Assembly: GCA_946479855.1 (NCBI GenBank)
Contig: CAMLHL010000037.1
Location: forward strand, 1-28,232
Origin: an uncultured Pseudomonadota bacterium
GTDB taxonomy: Bacteria; Pseudomonadota; Gammaproteobacteria; Burkholderiales; Rhodocyclaceae
Length of the DNA stretch: 28,232 bases
Direction: 5' to 3'
This document shows, one piece after another, positions 1 through 8,131 of the stretch (position 1 is the first letter of the stretch; the number at the start of each line of letters is the position of its first letter). A model generated the notes under the pieces. It did not search any database. It was not told the origin of the DNA and saw only the letters and a program-made list of their open reading frames with translations. Made by a program: the position numbers and the translations under genes.

Positions 1-257
1 TGTTCGGCCTCGATTTCGTCCGCGCCTCGGCCAGCGCCAAGGTCATCAACTTCGCGACCAACGTCTCGGCGATCGGCTTCTTCGCCAGCCACGGCCCCAT
101 CCTGTGGACGGTCGGTCTGACCATGGCGGCCTGCAACCTGGCCGGCGCCTACGTCGGCACCCATCTCGCGCTGAAGCACGGCGCCGGCTTCGTCCGCAAG
201 GCCTTTCTCGGCGTCGTCGCCGTGCTGATCGTCAAGCAGCTGATCGAAATCTTCTGA
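1..257 (+). CDS. TSUP (TauE/SafE) family permease, C-terminal fragment
   Basis: The reading frame starts at base 3 and is open from the window edge to TGA at 255-257, giving the last 84 residues of a membrane protein. The visible part contains a conserved-looking stretch (SASAKVINFATNVSAIGFF) followed by two hydrophobic segments, with a short loop rich in Gly/Ala and His between them (GAYVGTHLALKHG), and it ends VLIVKQLIEIF. This matches the C-terminal half-repeat of TSUP-family transporters (sulfite exporter TauE/SafE, DUF81), inner-membrane proteins that move organosulfur or organic anions. The substrate cannot be told from this fragment. It is followed by 246 bp without a gene, which carries the ansB control region. 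Confidence 0.72.
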   Translation, partial: FGLDFVRASASAKVINFATNVSAIGFFASHGPILWTVGLTMAACNLAGAYVGTHLALKHGAGFVRKAFLGVVAVLIVKQLIEIF

Positions 258-310
258 CCGCCGGAACAGCGGTGCATCGCCCGTTGCCCCGGGTTCGGCT
301 GTGCCAGGGG

Positions 311-363
311 CATCGACAATCCGATAGCCGTCCCCGGGGAAAGCATCGTCTTTCCGTCATTCG
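311..363 (+). promoter_or_regulatory. Putative AauR upstream activator sites for ansB (two tandem copies)
   Basis: Two copies of a 20-bp element start at 311 and 344. The first has core TCGACAATCCGA (313-324) and matches the best aatJ site (see 15342-15384) at 17 of 20 positions. The second has core TCGTCTTTCCGT (346-357) and is more degenerate, about 13 of 20. The cores lie about 114 and 81 bp upstream of the -24 GG of the ansB sigma-54 promoter, almost the same geometry as at aatJ. The motif TTCGG-N4-CCGAA is known for AauR in Pseudomonas. Binding here is inferred. The second copy also sits inside a GGAAAG...CTTTCC inverted repeat (338-355), so it may have another explanation. Confidence 0.6.
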
Positions 364-430
364 TCAGCAACAACCAAAAATATCTCCTGTGAAATCAATC
401 GCATAAAAATTGGCACAGCGCCAAGCGCAC

Positions 431-446
431 TGGCACGCCACGTGCT
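431..446 (+). promoter_or_regulatory. Sigma-54 (-24/-12) promoter of ansB
   Basis: TGGCACGCCACGTGCT matches the RpoN consensus TGGCACG-N4-TTGCT except for one base. GG is at 432-433 and GC at 444-445, with the required 10-bp spacing. Transcription would begin near 456-457, about 47 nt before the ATG at 504. A possible IHF site (AATCAATCGCATA at 393-405, one mismatch to WATCAANNNNTTR) lies in the A+T-rich stretch between activator sites and promoter, where a DNA bend would be expected. Confidence 0.75.
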
Positions 447-452
447 GATTAA

Positions 453-1562
<1,110 letters not shown>

Positions 1563-1605
1563 GCGCGGCCCGCCGCCCAGACCTCCTGCCCCGCTAAGCA
1601 GCCGC

Positions 1606-1633
1606 GTCGGGCCGGCCCAGCAGCCGGCCCGAC
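1606..1633 (+). terminator. Strong hairpin between ansB and porin gene
   Basis: A perfect 11-bp G+C-rich stem (GTCGGGCCGGC at 1606-1616, complement at 1623-1633, 6-nt loop) starts 43 nt after the ansB stop. AGCA at 1597-1600 and TGCT at 1634-1637 could extend it. No U-tract follows, so it may attenuate or protect the mRNA end rather than act as a full intrinsic terminator. Confidence 0.5.
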
Positions 1634-1649
1634 TGCTCCGCAAGCCTCA

Positions 1650-1673
1650 TTGCCGCAGCGAAAGATGCGGCAA
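1650..1673 (+). other. Second hairpin in the porin leader
   Basis: TTGCCGCA (1650-1657) and TGCGGCAA (1666-1673) form a perfect 8-bp stem with an 8-nt loop, 33 nt upstream of the porin ATG. It could stabilise the porin mRNA 5' end or take part in post-transcriptional control. No function can be assigned from sequence alone. Confidence 0.4.
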
Positions 1674-1706
1674 CGGGGACGCTCATTCCTCAAAAACGGA
1701 ATCTTC

Positions 1707-2885
1707 ATGAAGAAAAACATTATCGCCATGGCCGCCACGATCGCCGCCACGTTTATTCCGGCACTCTCCCAGGCTGGTGAAATCGACGATCTGAAGCAAA
1801 CCATGCAACAACTCCAGGACCGCCTGGCTCAGCTCGAAGCCCAGCAAAAGGCAGCCCCCCGCCCGTCTGCAACGGCAACAGCGCCGGTGCTGTCGGCCGG
1901 GTCACTCGGGGCCAATGCGAATGTCACCCTCTATGGCAAGCTCGACCTGTTCGCCGAATACAACGGCGGCGGCAGCCAGGGCGACCGCCTGGCCCTCGAA
2001 TCCGGCGGCCTCAACGGTAGCCGCCTAGGCGTCAAGGGCGGGGCCGACATCAACGAAAGCACGCGGGCCATCTTCCAGCTGGAAGCTGGTTTCTTCGCCA
2101 ACAAGGGGACGCTGGCCCAAGGCGGCCGCTTCTTCGGGCGCCAGGCCTACGCCGGTATCGAAGGGCCCTATGGCCGCCTGACGGCCGGCCGCCAGTATTC
2201 GCCGCTGTACAATGCCGTGATCAGCTTCGACCCCTTCGAGCAGGGTTACGGCTCGCCGACCACCGACGGCAACGTCAGCACCGGCAGCACCCGCTTTGAC
2301 AGTTCCATCGTCTACGCGACGCCGAAGTTCGCTGGCCTGAGCGCCAACCTGATGTTGGCGCTGGGCGGCGAGACCGGCAAGGACCACGAGGTCGCGGCGC
2401 TCTCCGTCAATTACGAAAATGGACCGTTCGGCCTCGGCCTCGCCTATCAGAACGACGATCACGTCACTTCGTCGACCGCCGTCGTCCGGCAGGCCTTCGT
2501 CGGCGCCAGCTACCAGTTGAAGGGAACCAAGCTGATGGCCGGCTTCAGCCACGTCGAGAACGACCCGGATAGCGGCAGCAGCAAAACCCGGCGCGAATGG
2601 ATGATCGGCAGCCAGACAGCGGCGACCGCCACCGGCCAGTTGCTGCTTTCCTATGCCGAAGGCCGCACCCAGGATGCGACGCCAAGCGACAAGGGCCGCG
2701 TCGCGACCATCGGCTGGCTGGAAAGCATCGGCGCCCAGTCGCGGATCTACGGCATTCTCTCCGGCCACAAGAACAGCGCCGGCTCGGCACTGGTCCCGAT
2801 GGGAACAAGTTCGGCCGGCAACTATGTGATCAACCCCGGCGACGACGCCTTCGGACTGGCGCTGGGCTATCAGTACTGGTTCTAA
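1707..2885 (+). CDS. Gram-negative general porin (16-stranded beta-barrel, Porin_4 type)
   Basis: This is a 392-residue outer-membrane porin. The ATG at 1707 starts a typical signal peptide (MKKNIIAMAATIAATFIPALSQA-GEI). The longer in-frame extension to 1650 would run through a hairpin and is less likely. After cleavage a short heptad-like coiled coil (about residues 25-45, DDLKQTMQQLQDRLAQLEAQ) precedes the barrel. The barrel opens with VTLYGKLDLFAEYNGG, contains SRLGVKG and FFGRQAYAGIEGPYGRLTAGRQ, and ends in the aromatic terminus YQYWF, the outer-membrane insertion signature. The N-terminal coiled coil is less usual for this family and may anchor or trimerise the barrel. It lies 144 bp after ansB with no obvious promoter of its own, so it may be transcribed with ansB and serve entry of amino acids or amides. 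That role is inferred. Confidence 0.85.
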   Translation: MKKNIIAMAATIAATFIPALSQAGEIDDLKQTMQQLQDRLAQLEAQQKAAPRPSATATAPVLSAGSLGANANVTLYGKLDLFAEYNGGGSQGDRLALESGGLNGSRLGVKGGADINESTRAIFQLEAGFFANKGTLAQGGRFFGRQAYAGIEGPYGRLTAGRQYSPLYNAVISFDPFEQGYGSPTTDGNVSTGSTRFDSSIVYATPKFAGLSANLMLALGGETGKDHEVAALSVNYENGPFGLGLAYQNDDHVTSSTAVVRQAFVGASYQLKGTKLMAGFSHVENDPDSGSSKTRREWMIGSQTAATATGQLLLSYAEGRTQDATPSDKGRVATIGWLESIGAQSRIYGILSGHKNSAGSALVPMGTSSAGNYVINPGDDAFGLALGYQYWF

Positions 2886-2892
2886 GCCGGAA

Positions 2893-2934
2893 ACCCGGCG
2901 CGGCAAAACCCGGGCGGGTTTCGCCGCGCCGGGT
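2893..2934 (+). terminator. Terminator-like stem-loop after the porin gene
   Basis: A 19-bp inverted repeat with one mismatch (left arm 2893-2911, right arm 2916-2934, GGGC loop) begins 8 nt after the porin stop. There is no U-run, but the stem is very stable and lies between convergent genes, so it probably ends porin transcription. Confidence 0.6.
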
Positions 2935-2972
2935 CATTGGGCACGCTCCGACGCCAAACCAGCCGCCCAATG
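2935..2972. terminator. Inverted repeat between convergent porin and sco genes
   Basis: CATTGGGC (2935-2942) and GCCCAATG (2965-2972) form a perfect 8-bp stem with a 22-nt loop, directly next to the porin hairpin and 5 nt after the sco stop on the other strand. It could act on either transcript. The plus-strand side is followed by TCTCTTTA. Confidence 0.35.
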
Positions 2973-2977
2973 TCTCT

Positions 2978-3538
2978 TTAGTTCTTTTTGAACAGCGGGA
3001 CGAGATCCTGTTCTTTCATGGTCGCGCCAATGGTGCTGCCAAGCACCCTGCCCGCTGCGTCGAGGGCGACGATGCCAAAAGAATGTTCAAAATCACCGTC
3101 GCCTAGCTTCTTATATTTAAAATCGATCAACGAAGCCAGTTCGCGGACATCCGCTTCATTTTTTGTGGTTATGAAGCGCCATTCCGGAAAAGCCAGCTGC
3201 TGCTTTTCTGCATACTCTTTCATGACTGCCGGCGTGTCGTGCTCGCCATCAAAGCTGACCAGGACAAACTGGACTTCATGCCGCAGAGATTCGGGTAACA
3301 GCTTTTGCAGTTCCTTCATATGCAGCACGGTCGTCGGGCAGGAGAACGTGCAGGACAGGTAAATCATTGAAATGACCACCGGCTTGCCGGCCAAGGAGGC
3401 CAGTTCAATCTTTTTGCCGGATTGATCAACCCAGCTCGATTTCACCTGATAAATGGAATCGGCAGGCAAAGTATTTGTATCGGTTCCGGCCAGGCAAAGA
3501 GAGGTCTGCAGCAACAGGAAAAAGAATATTTTCAGCAT
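2978..3538 (-). CDS. SCO1/SenC family copper chaperone
   Basis: This 186-residue thioredoxin-fold protein is exported and anchored or periplasmic (MLKIFFFLLLQTSLCLAG, with a possible lipobox-like Cys). It has the Sco copper-binding motif CxxxC (YLSCTFSCPTT) and the later conserved His in EHSFGIVALD, the three Cu ligands of Sco proteins. Sco proteins carry copper to the CuA site of cytochrome oxidase or to other cuproenzymes. Its position as last gene of nirK-nirV-sco (10-20 bp gap to nirV) suggests it delivers copper to NirK. This is inference. I chose ATG 3538. A TTG two codons upstream (3544) is possible, and neither has a strong ribosome site. Base composition is visibly more A+T-rich than in the genes outside this cluster. 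Confidence 0.85.
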   Translation of the reverse strand: MLKIFFFLLLQTSLCLAGTDTNTLPADSIYQVKSSWVDQSGKKIELASLAGKPVVISMIYLSCTFSCPTTVLHMKELQKLLPESLRHEVQFVLVSFDGEHDTPAVMKEYAEKQQLAFPEWRFITTKNEADVRELASLIDFKYKKLGDGDFEHSFGIVALDAAGRVLGSTIGATMKEQDLVPLFKKN

Positions 3539-3554
3539 TTTCAAACTCGCTTAT

Positions 3555-4283
3555 TTATTTGACGCAGCGAAAGCCCAGGTTATTCACCGTGTATTTTGCT
3601 TTCAAGCTGCTGCGGAAACCAAAACGCAGAAACGCTGCGTAATCAGAACTGTCCGCGGCATTGGCAGCGCCTGCGCCGCAAAACAAAGACTTGTCGAGTG
3701 ATCCGTCGGCTCTGGATTCGCCCGTAACCATGGCCGAATTGAAATCCAGCGTCCATTCCCAGATCAGGCCGTGCATACTTACGACGCCGCTGGCATTCTT
3801 GAATCCAGAATAAACCGAGGGCAGGATGTCCGGCGTCAGCACGGAATACCATTCGAGAATCACCTTGCGCACATCGGCGCCTGGAATCGGACGGGACGCA
3901 ACGTATTCCCATTCGTTGACCGTCGGCAATCGCATATCCTTCGCCGCACAATAGGATTTGGCGGCAAACCAGGAGACATTGACCACCGGTCCATCGGGAA
4001 GGGCGTCAGGCCCGAGTTCGGTCGGTGATTGCCAGTGACGGAGATATTCGGTTTCCGCAAAAAGCGGGCTGACCGAGTTTTTGCGCCATTCGGGATGGGC
4101 TGTCACAAATTTAAGGAATTCCGCATTCGTGACCGGTGTAATGTCCATTGCAAAGGCATCGACTACAACCGGTTTTTTGGCGGAGCCATAAAGGGGGGTG
4201 AACCCCCCTCCTTCGATTTCGATCTGGTCTGCGAAGACAACTGAGTTAGCCAAGAGCAGCAGGAGAGCCGAAATGATTTTCAC
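3555..4283 (-). CDS. nirV: NirV-like formylglycine-generating-enzyme-fold protein
   Basis: This 242-residue secreted protein begins with GTG at 4283 (AAGGG ribosome site upstream) and has a signal peptide MKIISALLLLLANSVVFA. It belongs to the FGE-sulfatase (SUMF1/EgtB) fold. The markers are MDITPVTNAEFLKFV near residue 50, VVNVSWFAAKSYCAAKDMRLPTVNEWEYV near residues 100-130, and the terminal NLGFRC motif. In true formylglycine-generating enzymes two cysteines five residues apart bind copper and catalyse oxidation. Here only the first is present (LFCGAGAA), the second position being Ala, so it is probably not a canonical FGE. Genes of this family next to nirK are called nirV, with role unsettled (NirK maturation or electron transfer). 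It lies 54 bp downstream of nirK and 16 bp upstream of sco. Confidence 0.8.
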   Translation of the reverse strand: MKIISALLLLLANSVVFADQIEIEGGGFTPLYGSAKKPVVVDAFAMDITPVTNAEFLKFVTAHPEWRKNSVSPLFAETEYLRHWQSPTELGPDALPDGPVVNVSWFAAKSYCAAKDMRLPTVNEWEYVASRPIPGADVRKVILEWYSVLTPDILPSVYSGFKNASGVVSMHGLIWEWTLDFNSAMVTGESRADGSLDKSLFCGAGAANAADSSDYAAFLRFGFRSSLKAKYTVNNLGFRCVK

Positions 4284-4337
4284 GAGTTAGCCCTTCTGCT
4301 GTTCATTGGTTTTTTGCGTCTTCCCCAGGGTCGGAGC

Positions 4338-5777
4338 TTAGTGCTCGTCACCGGCTCCCTTGGCGGCGGCCGCAGGCTTGACCGCACGAGCGGCTTTGAC
4401 TTCATCCGGCGTCACGACCTTCTTCGAATTGCCCCACGAGTTGTAGACATAGGTCAGCACGTTGGCAATATCCTCGTCGTTGAGCCTTTGCGCCGGCATG
4501 ACAGCGTTGAACTTCGCACCATTGACGACAATTGCGCCTTCGCGTCCATGCACGACGGTTTCAATAGCACGCTTCTTGTCTGCGTTCAGGTAGTCGGATT
4601 TAGCCAGCGGCGGGAAGGCGCCGTTGATGCCCTCGCCGGTCGCTTGGTGGCAGGCCAGGCAGTTATTGGTGAAGATCCGTTCGCCAAACTTGATGCGATC
4701 TTCAGTAGTCTTGGCGAGAACGGCCGCAGGAGCTTCACCCGTGGTCTGGATGCCGGATCCCTCAGGCTGATAGACAGCGTCGTTCTGTTTGCCGGAATAG
4801 ACCGCCTTGTTTTCCGGGCCATCCACCTTCAGCATGCCCAGTGCGCCCTTGTTGAAGGCACGGGTCAGCGCATGATCGACCAGGACGTAGGTGGCCGGCG
4901 TGTCCAGCTTGAACTCGACCATGGTTGCGCCGCCCGGCGGAACAACGGTGGTCTGGACGTTTTCATTCACGACTTTGGTGCCGCCTTCCGTATAGACCCT
5001 GTCGAAAATCTCACCAATGACGTGGAAGCTGGACGTCAGATTGGGGCCGCCGACACCGAAATAGACGCGGACGGTCTCGCCGACTTTGGCCTTGAGTGCA
5101 TTGTCACCCGCAATCGCCCCCACAGAGCCGTTAAAGAGAACATACGTAGGACGTTCGTCGACAGCTTTTTCCATGTCGAACGGCTGCAGCCCGGGCTCAC
5201 CAGTCTTGCCTTTGGTGTAGAAATCGCCCTGCATCACGTAGAATTCCTTGTCGACCTTCGGCAAGCCTTCCTTGGGTTCGACCAGAATCATGCCGTACAT
5301 GCCATTGGCAATATGCATGGCCACGGGCGCGGTGGCGCAGTGGTACACGAAAATGCCAGGGTTGGTGGCCTTGAACGAAAATACTGAGGAATGGCCGGGC
5401 GCAGTAAAGGAAGCACCGGCACCACCGCCTTGCCCCGTGACCGCATGCAAGTCGATGTTATGCGGCACCTTCGAGGAGGGGTGGTTGTTCAGGTGAAATT
5501 CGACTTCGTCACCCTCGCGAACCCGGATGAACTTCCCAGGAACCTTGCCGCCGTACGTCCAGAAAGAATACTCGACGCCATCAGCCATCCGCATCTTCGC
5601 CTCTCTGACCTCGAGATTTACGATCACCTTGGTGGCGTGGGTGCGCGTAATGGCAGGGGGGACGTTCGGAGCGTCGGTCAGAATGGCTTCTTCCTGACCC
5701 TTGACGGCCTCGGTGGCATAAGCGTGTTGCACGGCCCCCAACAGGAGGGCGATACTCATAAACTTGCTAAGCTTCAT
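4338..5777 (-). CDS. nirK: Copper nitrite reductase NirK with fused C-terminal cytochrome c domain
   Basis: This 479-residue periplasmic enzyme reduces nitrite to nitric oxide. After a signal peptide (cleavage near AYA-TEA) come two cupredoxin domains. Visible ligands: type 1 Cu His106, Cys147, His155, Met160 and type 2 Cu His111, His146, His302, with the catalytic pair Asp109 and His252. The [18 protein letters not shown] loop is one residue shorter than in Alcaligenes NirK and fits the class II form. Residues from about 360 form a class I cytochrome c domain with CLACH (373-377) and probable axial Met427, so the protein should receive electrons through its own haem, as in the three-domain Ralstonia-type enzyme. 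The extreme C-terminus is Ala/Lys-rich. It is the first gene of nirK-nirV-sco. The ribosome site is weak. An FNR/DNR-type box lies about 70 bp upstream. Confidence 0.95.
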   Translation of the reverse strand: MKLSKFMSIALLLGAVQHAYATEAVKGQEEAILTDAPNVPPAITRTHATKVIVNLEVREAKMRMADGVEYSFWTYGGKVPGKFIRVREGDEVEFHLNNHPSSKVPHNIDLHAVTGQGGGAGASFTAPGHSSVFSFKATNPGIFVYHCATAPVAMHIANGMYGMILVEPKEGLPKVDKEFYVMQGDFYTKGKTGEPGLQPFDMEKAVDERPTYVLFNGSVGAIAGDNALKAKVGETVRVYFGVGGPNLTSSFHVIGEIFDRVYTEGGTKVVNENVQTTVVPPGGATMVEFKLDTPATYVLVDHALTRAFNKGALGMLKVDGPENKAVYSGKQNDAVYQPEGSGIQTTGEAPAAVLAKTTEDRIKFGERIFTNNCLACHQATGEGINGAFPPLAKSDYLNADKKRAIETVVHGREGAIVVNGAKFNAVMPAQRLNDEDIANVLTYVYNSWGNSKKVVTPDEVKAARAVKPAAAAKGAGDEH

Positions 5778-5839
5778 CGTTGATTTACTCGAATAAGGTT
5801 GGAGGTGCGGAACTTTGAGGCCGGCCCGGTTGTCTAACT

Positions 5840-5853
5840 TTGAGAAAAGTCAA
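5840..5853 (-). promoter_or_regulatory. FNR/DNR-type box upstream of nirK
   Basis: TTGAGAAAAGTCAA contains the TTGA-N6-TCAA half-sites bound by FNR, ANR, DNR and NnrR regulators. Its centre is about 69 bp before the nirK ATG. If it works as a class II site at -41.5, the transcript would start near 5805, leaving a leader of about 28 nt, a plausible arrangement. The -10 region in that register is weak (CAAAGT), as expected for an activated promoter. Induction under low oxygen or nitric oxide is inferred. Confidence 0.75.
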
Positions 5854-6167
5854 TTCGAGAACAAGATCAACCTATTCCATACGTAATACGAGGCCCACTA
5901 AGACTAAAGAGGGAACCGAACTCACCCGAGTGATTGGCTACCCCCTTTTATTTTGGCTTAGTATGGATCGAAAAACCGCCCATTAGTGGCGAACGTCAGG
6001 GACTCATGGCAACCCCAACCATGCCCGGGGGTCTCGACGCTGGCTCTCCAGCCCCTTACCTGACAGGGGGCAATCATTGTCTTAACCCAACAAGTTTCAT
6101 CGATAGAAAAAGGCATTCAGTCCGCCGCCCCGCAACCGCCAGGCCATGCCGGCGACGGTCTGGCTCC
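5854..6167. other. Non-coding stretch between nirK and the chemoreceptor gene
   Basis: Besides the structured element above, a strong hairpin (CGCCGGC-ATG-GCC-T-GGCG on the minus strand, 6154-6137) lies just after the chemoreceptor stop. A second small dyad, GGCTC-tagg-GAGCC, overlaps the stop codon itself. A 91-codon plus-strand frame from a TTG at 5934 has no ribosome site or recognisable domain, and I do not call it a gene. Composition is less G+C-rich than in flanking coding regions. Confidence 0.45.
5971..6064 (-). ncRNA. Possible structured RNA or degenerate element ending in a terminator-like hairpin
   Basis: Read on the minus strand, an outer stem GTCAGG/CCTGAC (6064-6059 with 6000-5995) encloses a hairpin CTGG-AGAG-CCAG (6051-6040), flanking GGGG/CCCC runs, and a second hairpin CATGG/CCATG (6023-6019 with 6009-6005). 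It is followed by a 5-bp stem with one bulge (5991-5977) and then GTTTTT, like an intrinsic terminator. It could be a small RNA, the 3' end of the chemoreceptor mRNA, or the structured end of a lost mobile element. I do not recognise a known family. Confidence 0.3.
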
Positions 6168-7775
6168 CTAGAGCCGGAAGCGGCTGACACTCCTCTTCAG
6201 ATTGCCTGAGACGGACACCAGTTGCTGGGCAGTCTGCGCAACCGAAGCGGCTGTGCTGGAGTTTTCTTCAGACATTTGGGCGATAGATTCGACGTTGCGA
6301 GCCATTTCACTGGATGCTGCGCGCTGTTCGCGCAGGGCTTCGGAAATGCTGTTAATGGAACCCAGCACCGTTTCAGTGGCGGTTACGATGCCCTGCATCG
6401 ATTCGCTGGCACGACCAGCCGATTCAACAACGCCCCCGACCACTTCCTGGCTGCTTTGCATGCTTTTCACAGCTTGCCCGGCCTCGGTCTGAATACCAGA
6501 AATCATGGCGGATATTTCCTGTACGGCGAGCGTGGTACGTTCGGCCAGTTTACGAACTTCATCCGCAACGACGGCGAAACCGCGCCCCTGCTCACCAGCC
6601 CGAGCGGCTTCGATAGCCGCGTTCAGCGCGAGCAGATTGGTCTGGTCGGCCACTTCCCGAATCACCGTGGTGACGTTGCTGATCTGATCTAGCTGTTCAG
6701 AAAGGGTGTGAATCTGGCGCGCACTGGCTTCGACCCGCGTCGAGACCTCGGTAATTTGTCGCGAGGCAGCTTGTACCTCGTCGCCGCTGCTAACGGCCTG
6801 GCGGCCGGTTTCATGGGCGCGCAGGCTGGCATCGTCGGCATTGTTTCCGACGTGATCGATGCTGACGGTCAGTTCCTCGACAGCGGCGGCGGCGGAAGAC
6901 GTCGATTGCGATTGATGCTCACTGCTGGCAGCCATTTGCTGTGCCGCGGCAGAAAGTTGGCTGGCGGAGGCAACAACTGTATCGGCCTCGGCCACGACAG
7001 TGCCGAGGGTATCGCGCAAGCTGGCCAAAGTCGTTGCTGTCGCACGCCGTAAATCGGCTATTTCGTCGCTGCCCTCCGTCGCGACCCGAACACTAAGATC
7101 ACCGTTAGCGATTGCATTCAGGTTGGCGATAAGAAGGTTCAGCGGCCCCTTGATGCCACGGACGATATTAATGCCAACGATCAGTGTAGCCAGCGAAGTA
7201 AGGACGATAATGGCGAGCAGCAGCCTATTGGCATTGTTGCGTGCCGCCACGGCTTCGAGCGCTTTTTCTTTACCGAGTTTCTCGTTGTACTCGAAATGGC
7301 TGGTGATTGCCTGATTGACCGTTTCCGCTGCAGTCGCCAGTTTTATCAGCATTTGGCGCGCCTGTTCAGTCTGGTTTTTTCGCGAATAATCGATCACCTC
7401 GGTCAGTGCGGCCGCATATTCGGCAACCTCCTGCCGCTCGACAGCCAGTAGCTTGCGATCCTCGTCGTCCGACACCAGTGACTCGTAGGCGTCAAAGGCA
7501 GCTTTGACGTCCCTCTGAGCCACCGCAATTGCGGCTTCAATTTCTGTCTTTGTTGCCAGGTCGGTGCTAAGCACGTGGCGGTACGCACGCACCCGTTCCT
7601 GTCCAAATGCCTTCATTGCCCGATTAAGCACAATCAAACTGGGTACAGAATTTTCGTTGCCATAGTTAGCGGCTTCGAAAACATGACCAAGCTGATATAG
7701 CCCGATACCGCCCATCCCACCCAAGCCCAAAATGGCGAGCGCGATCATGAAATAAAGCCGCTTAGAAATAGTCAT
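6168..7775 (-). CDS. Methyl-accepting chemotaxis protein (4HB-HAMP-MCP)
   Basis: This 535-residue transmembrane chemoreceptor starts at ATG 7775 ([17 protein letters not shown]). The open frame runs further upstream, but residues before this lack receptor character. TM1 covers about residues 8-28. A periplasmic four-helix-bundle sensor (about 30-185) is followed by TM2 ([21 protein letters not shown]), a HAMP domain, and a cytoplasmic signalling hairpin with the invariant tip [41 protein letters not shown]. It should signal to CheA/CheW. The ligand is unknown. It ends RFRL without the NWETF-type pentapeptide for CheR binding. The neighbouring amino-acid and nitrite genes suggest but do not prove a ligand. 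Confidence 0.93.
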   Translation of the reverse strand: MTISKRLYFMIALAILGLGGMGGIGLYQLGHVFEAANYGNENSVPSLIVLNRAMKAFGQERVRAYRHVLSTDLATKTEIEAAIAVAQRDVKAAFDAYESLVSDDEDRKLLAVERQEVAEYAAALTEVIDYSRKNQTEQARQMLIKLATAAETVNQAITSHFEYNEKLGKEKALEAVAARNNANRLLLAIIVLTSLATLIVGINIVRGIKGPLNLLIANLNAIANGDLSVRVATEGSDEIADLRRATATTLASLRDTLGTVVAEADTVVASASQLSAAAQQMAASSEHQSQSTSSAAAAVEELTVSIDHVGNNADDASLRAHETGRQAVSSGDEVQAASRQITEVSTRVEASARQIHTLSEQLDQISNVTTVIREVADQTNLLALNAAIEAARAGEQGRGFAVVADEVRKLAERTTLAVQEISAMISGIQTEAGQAVKSMQSSQEVVGGVVESAGRASESMQGIVTATETVLGSINSISEALREQRAASSEMARNVESIAQMSEENSSTAASVAQTAQQLVSVSGNLKRSVSRFRL

Positions 7776-8131
7776 TCTTGTCTTTCTTTGGTGAGGTTGA
7801 AGAATGTACGAAATAGCCCGGGCAATTATGATCATTTTTGCCAGATAAAGTTCCATAAGTGGCACAAGTGATCGTTGCGCAACGAAGAACCTGGTCAAAA
7901 TTCCGTTCAAGCCCGCCCGTCCCCTCTGCATCGGCCGCTAGTGGCGGGGCCGGGTCAACCGACAGCTCAAGAAATCAGTGTGATTTTTTGGACGCTTCGC
8001 GGCCAGCGCCAAGCCGGAATGCTACGGTCGACCGGATTTATTTGGTAAAACGTAAAACCACGGCGAACACTGCGCACCGTTATCCCTGTGGATCTCGACA
8101 TAGCAGCGGGGTTGCCCCCTGACGATGCCGA
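7776..8131. other. Non-coding stretch between chemoreceptor and aauR
   Basis: These 356 bp hold no convincing gene. Features seen: a perfect 12-bp palindrome CGTTGCGCAACG at 7873-7884, about 100 bp upstream of the chemoreceptor start; a 10-bp palindrome CGGTCGACCG near 8025-8034; and a terminator-like hairpin (separate entry) downstream of aauR. No sigma-28 or sigma-54 promoter of good quality was found for the chemoreceptor. Confidence 0.5.
8050..8079 (-). terminator. Possible terminator of the aau operon
   Basis: On the minus strand CGGTG (8079-8075) pairs with CGCCG (8065-8061) allowing one G-U pair, with a 9-nt loop, and is followed by TGGTTTTACGTTTT. It lies about 50 nt after the aauR stop. 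The stem is short, so confidence is modest. Confidence 0.35.

Noticed and set aside
338..355. GGAAAG-CATCGT-CTTTCC hairpin as a terminator of the TSUP gene
   Set aside because: There is no U-run, and it overlaps the putative second activator site, so its role is ambiguous.
411..425. Second TGGCAC upstream of ansB as a sigma-54 element
   Set aside because: The GC of a -12 element is one base out of register, whereas 431-446 has exact spacing.
5934..6209. 91-codon plus-strand ORF between nirK and the chemoreceptor
   Set aside because: TTG start, no ribosome site, no recognised domain, overlap with the end of the chemoreceptor gene, and its sequence is constrained by stem-loops.
8080..8094. 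TTATCCCTGTGGAT as a DnaA box
   Set aside because: It differs from TTATCCACA inside the core, and there is no cluster of boxes or A+T-rich unwinding element nearby.
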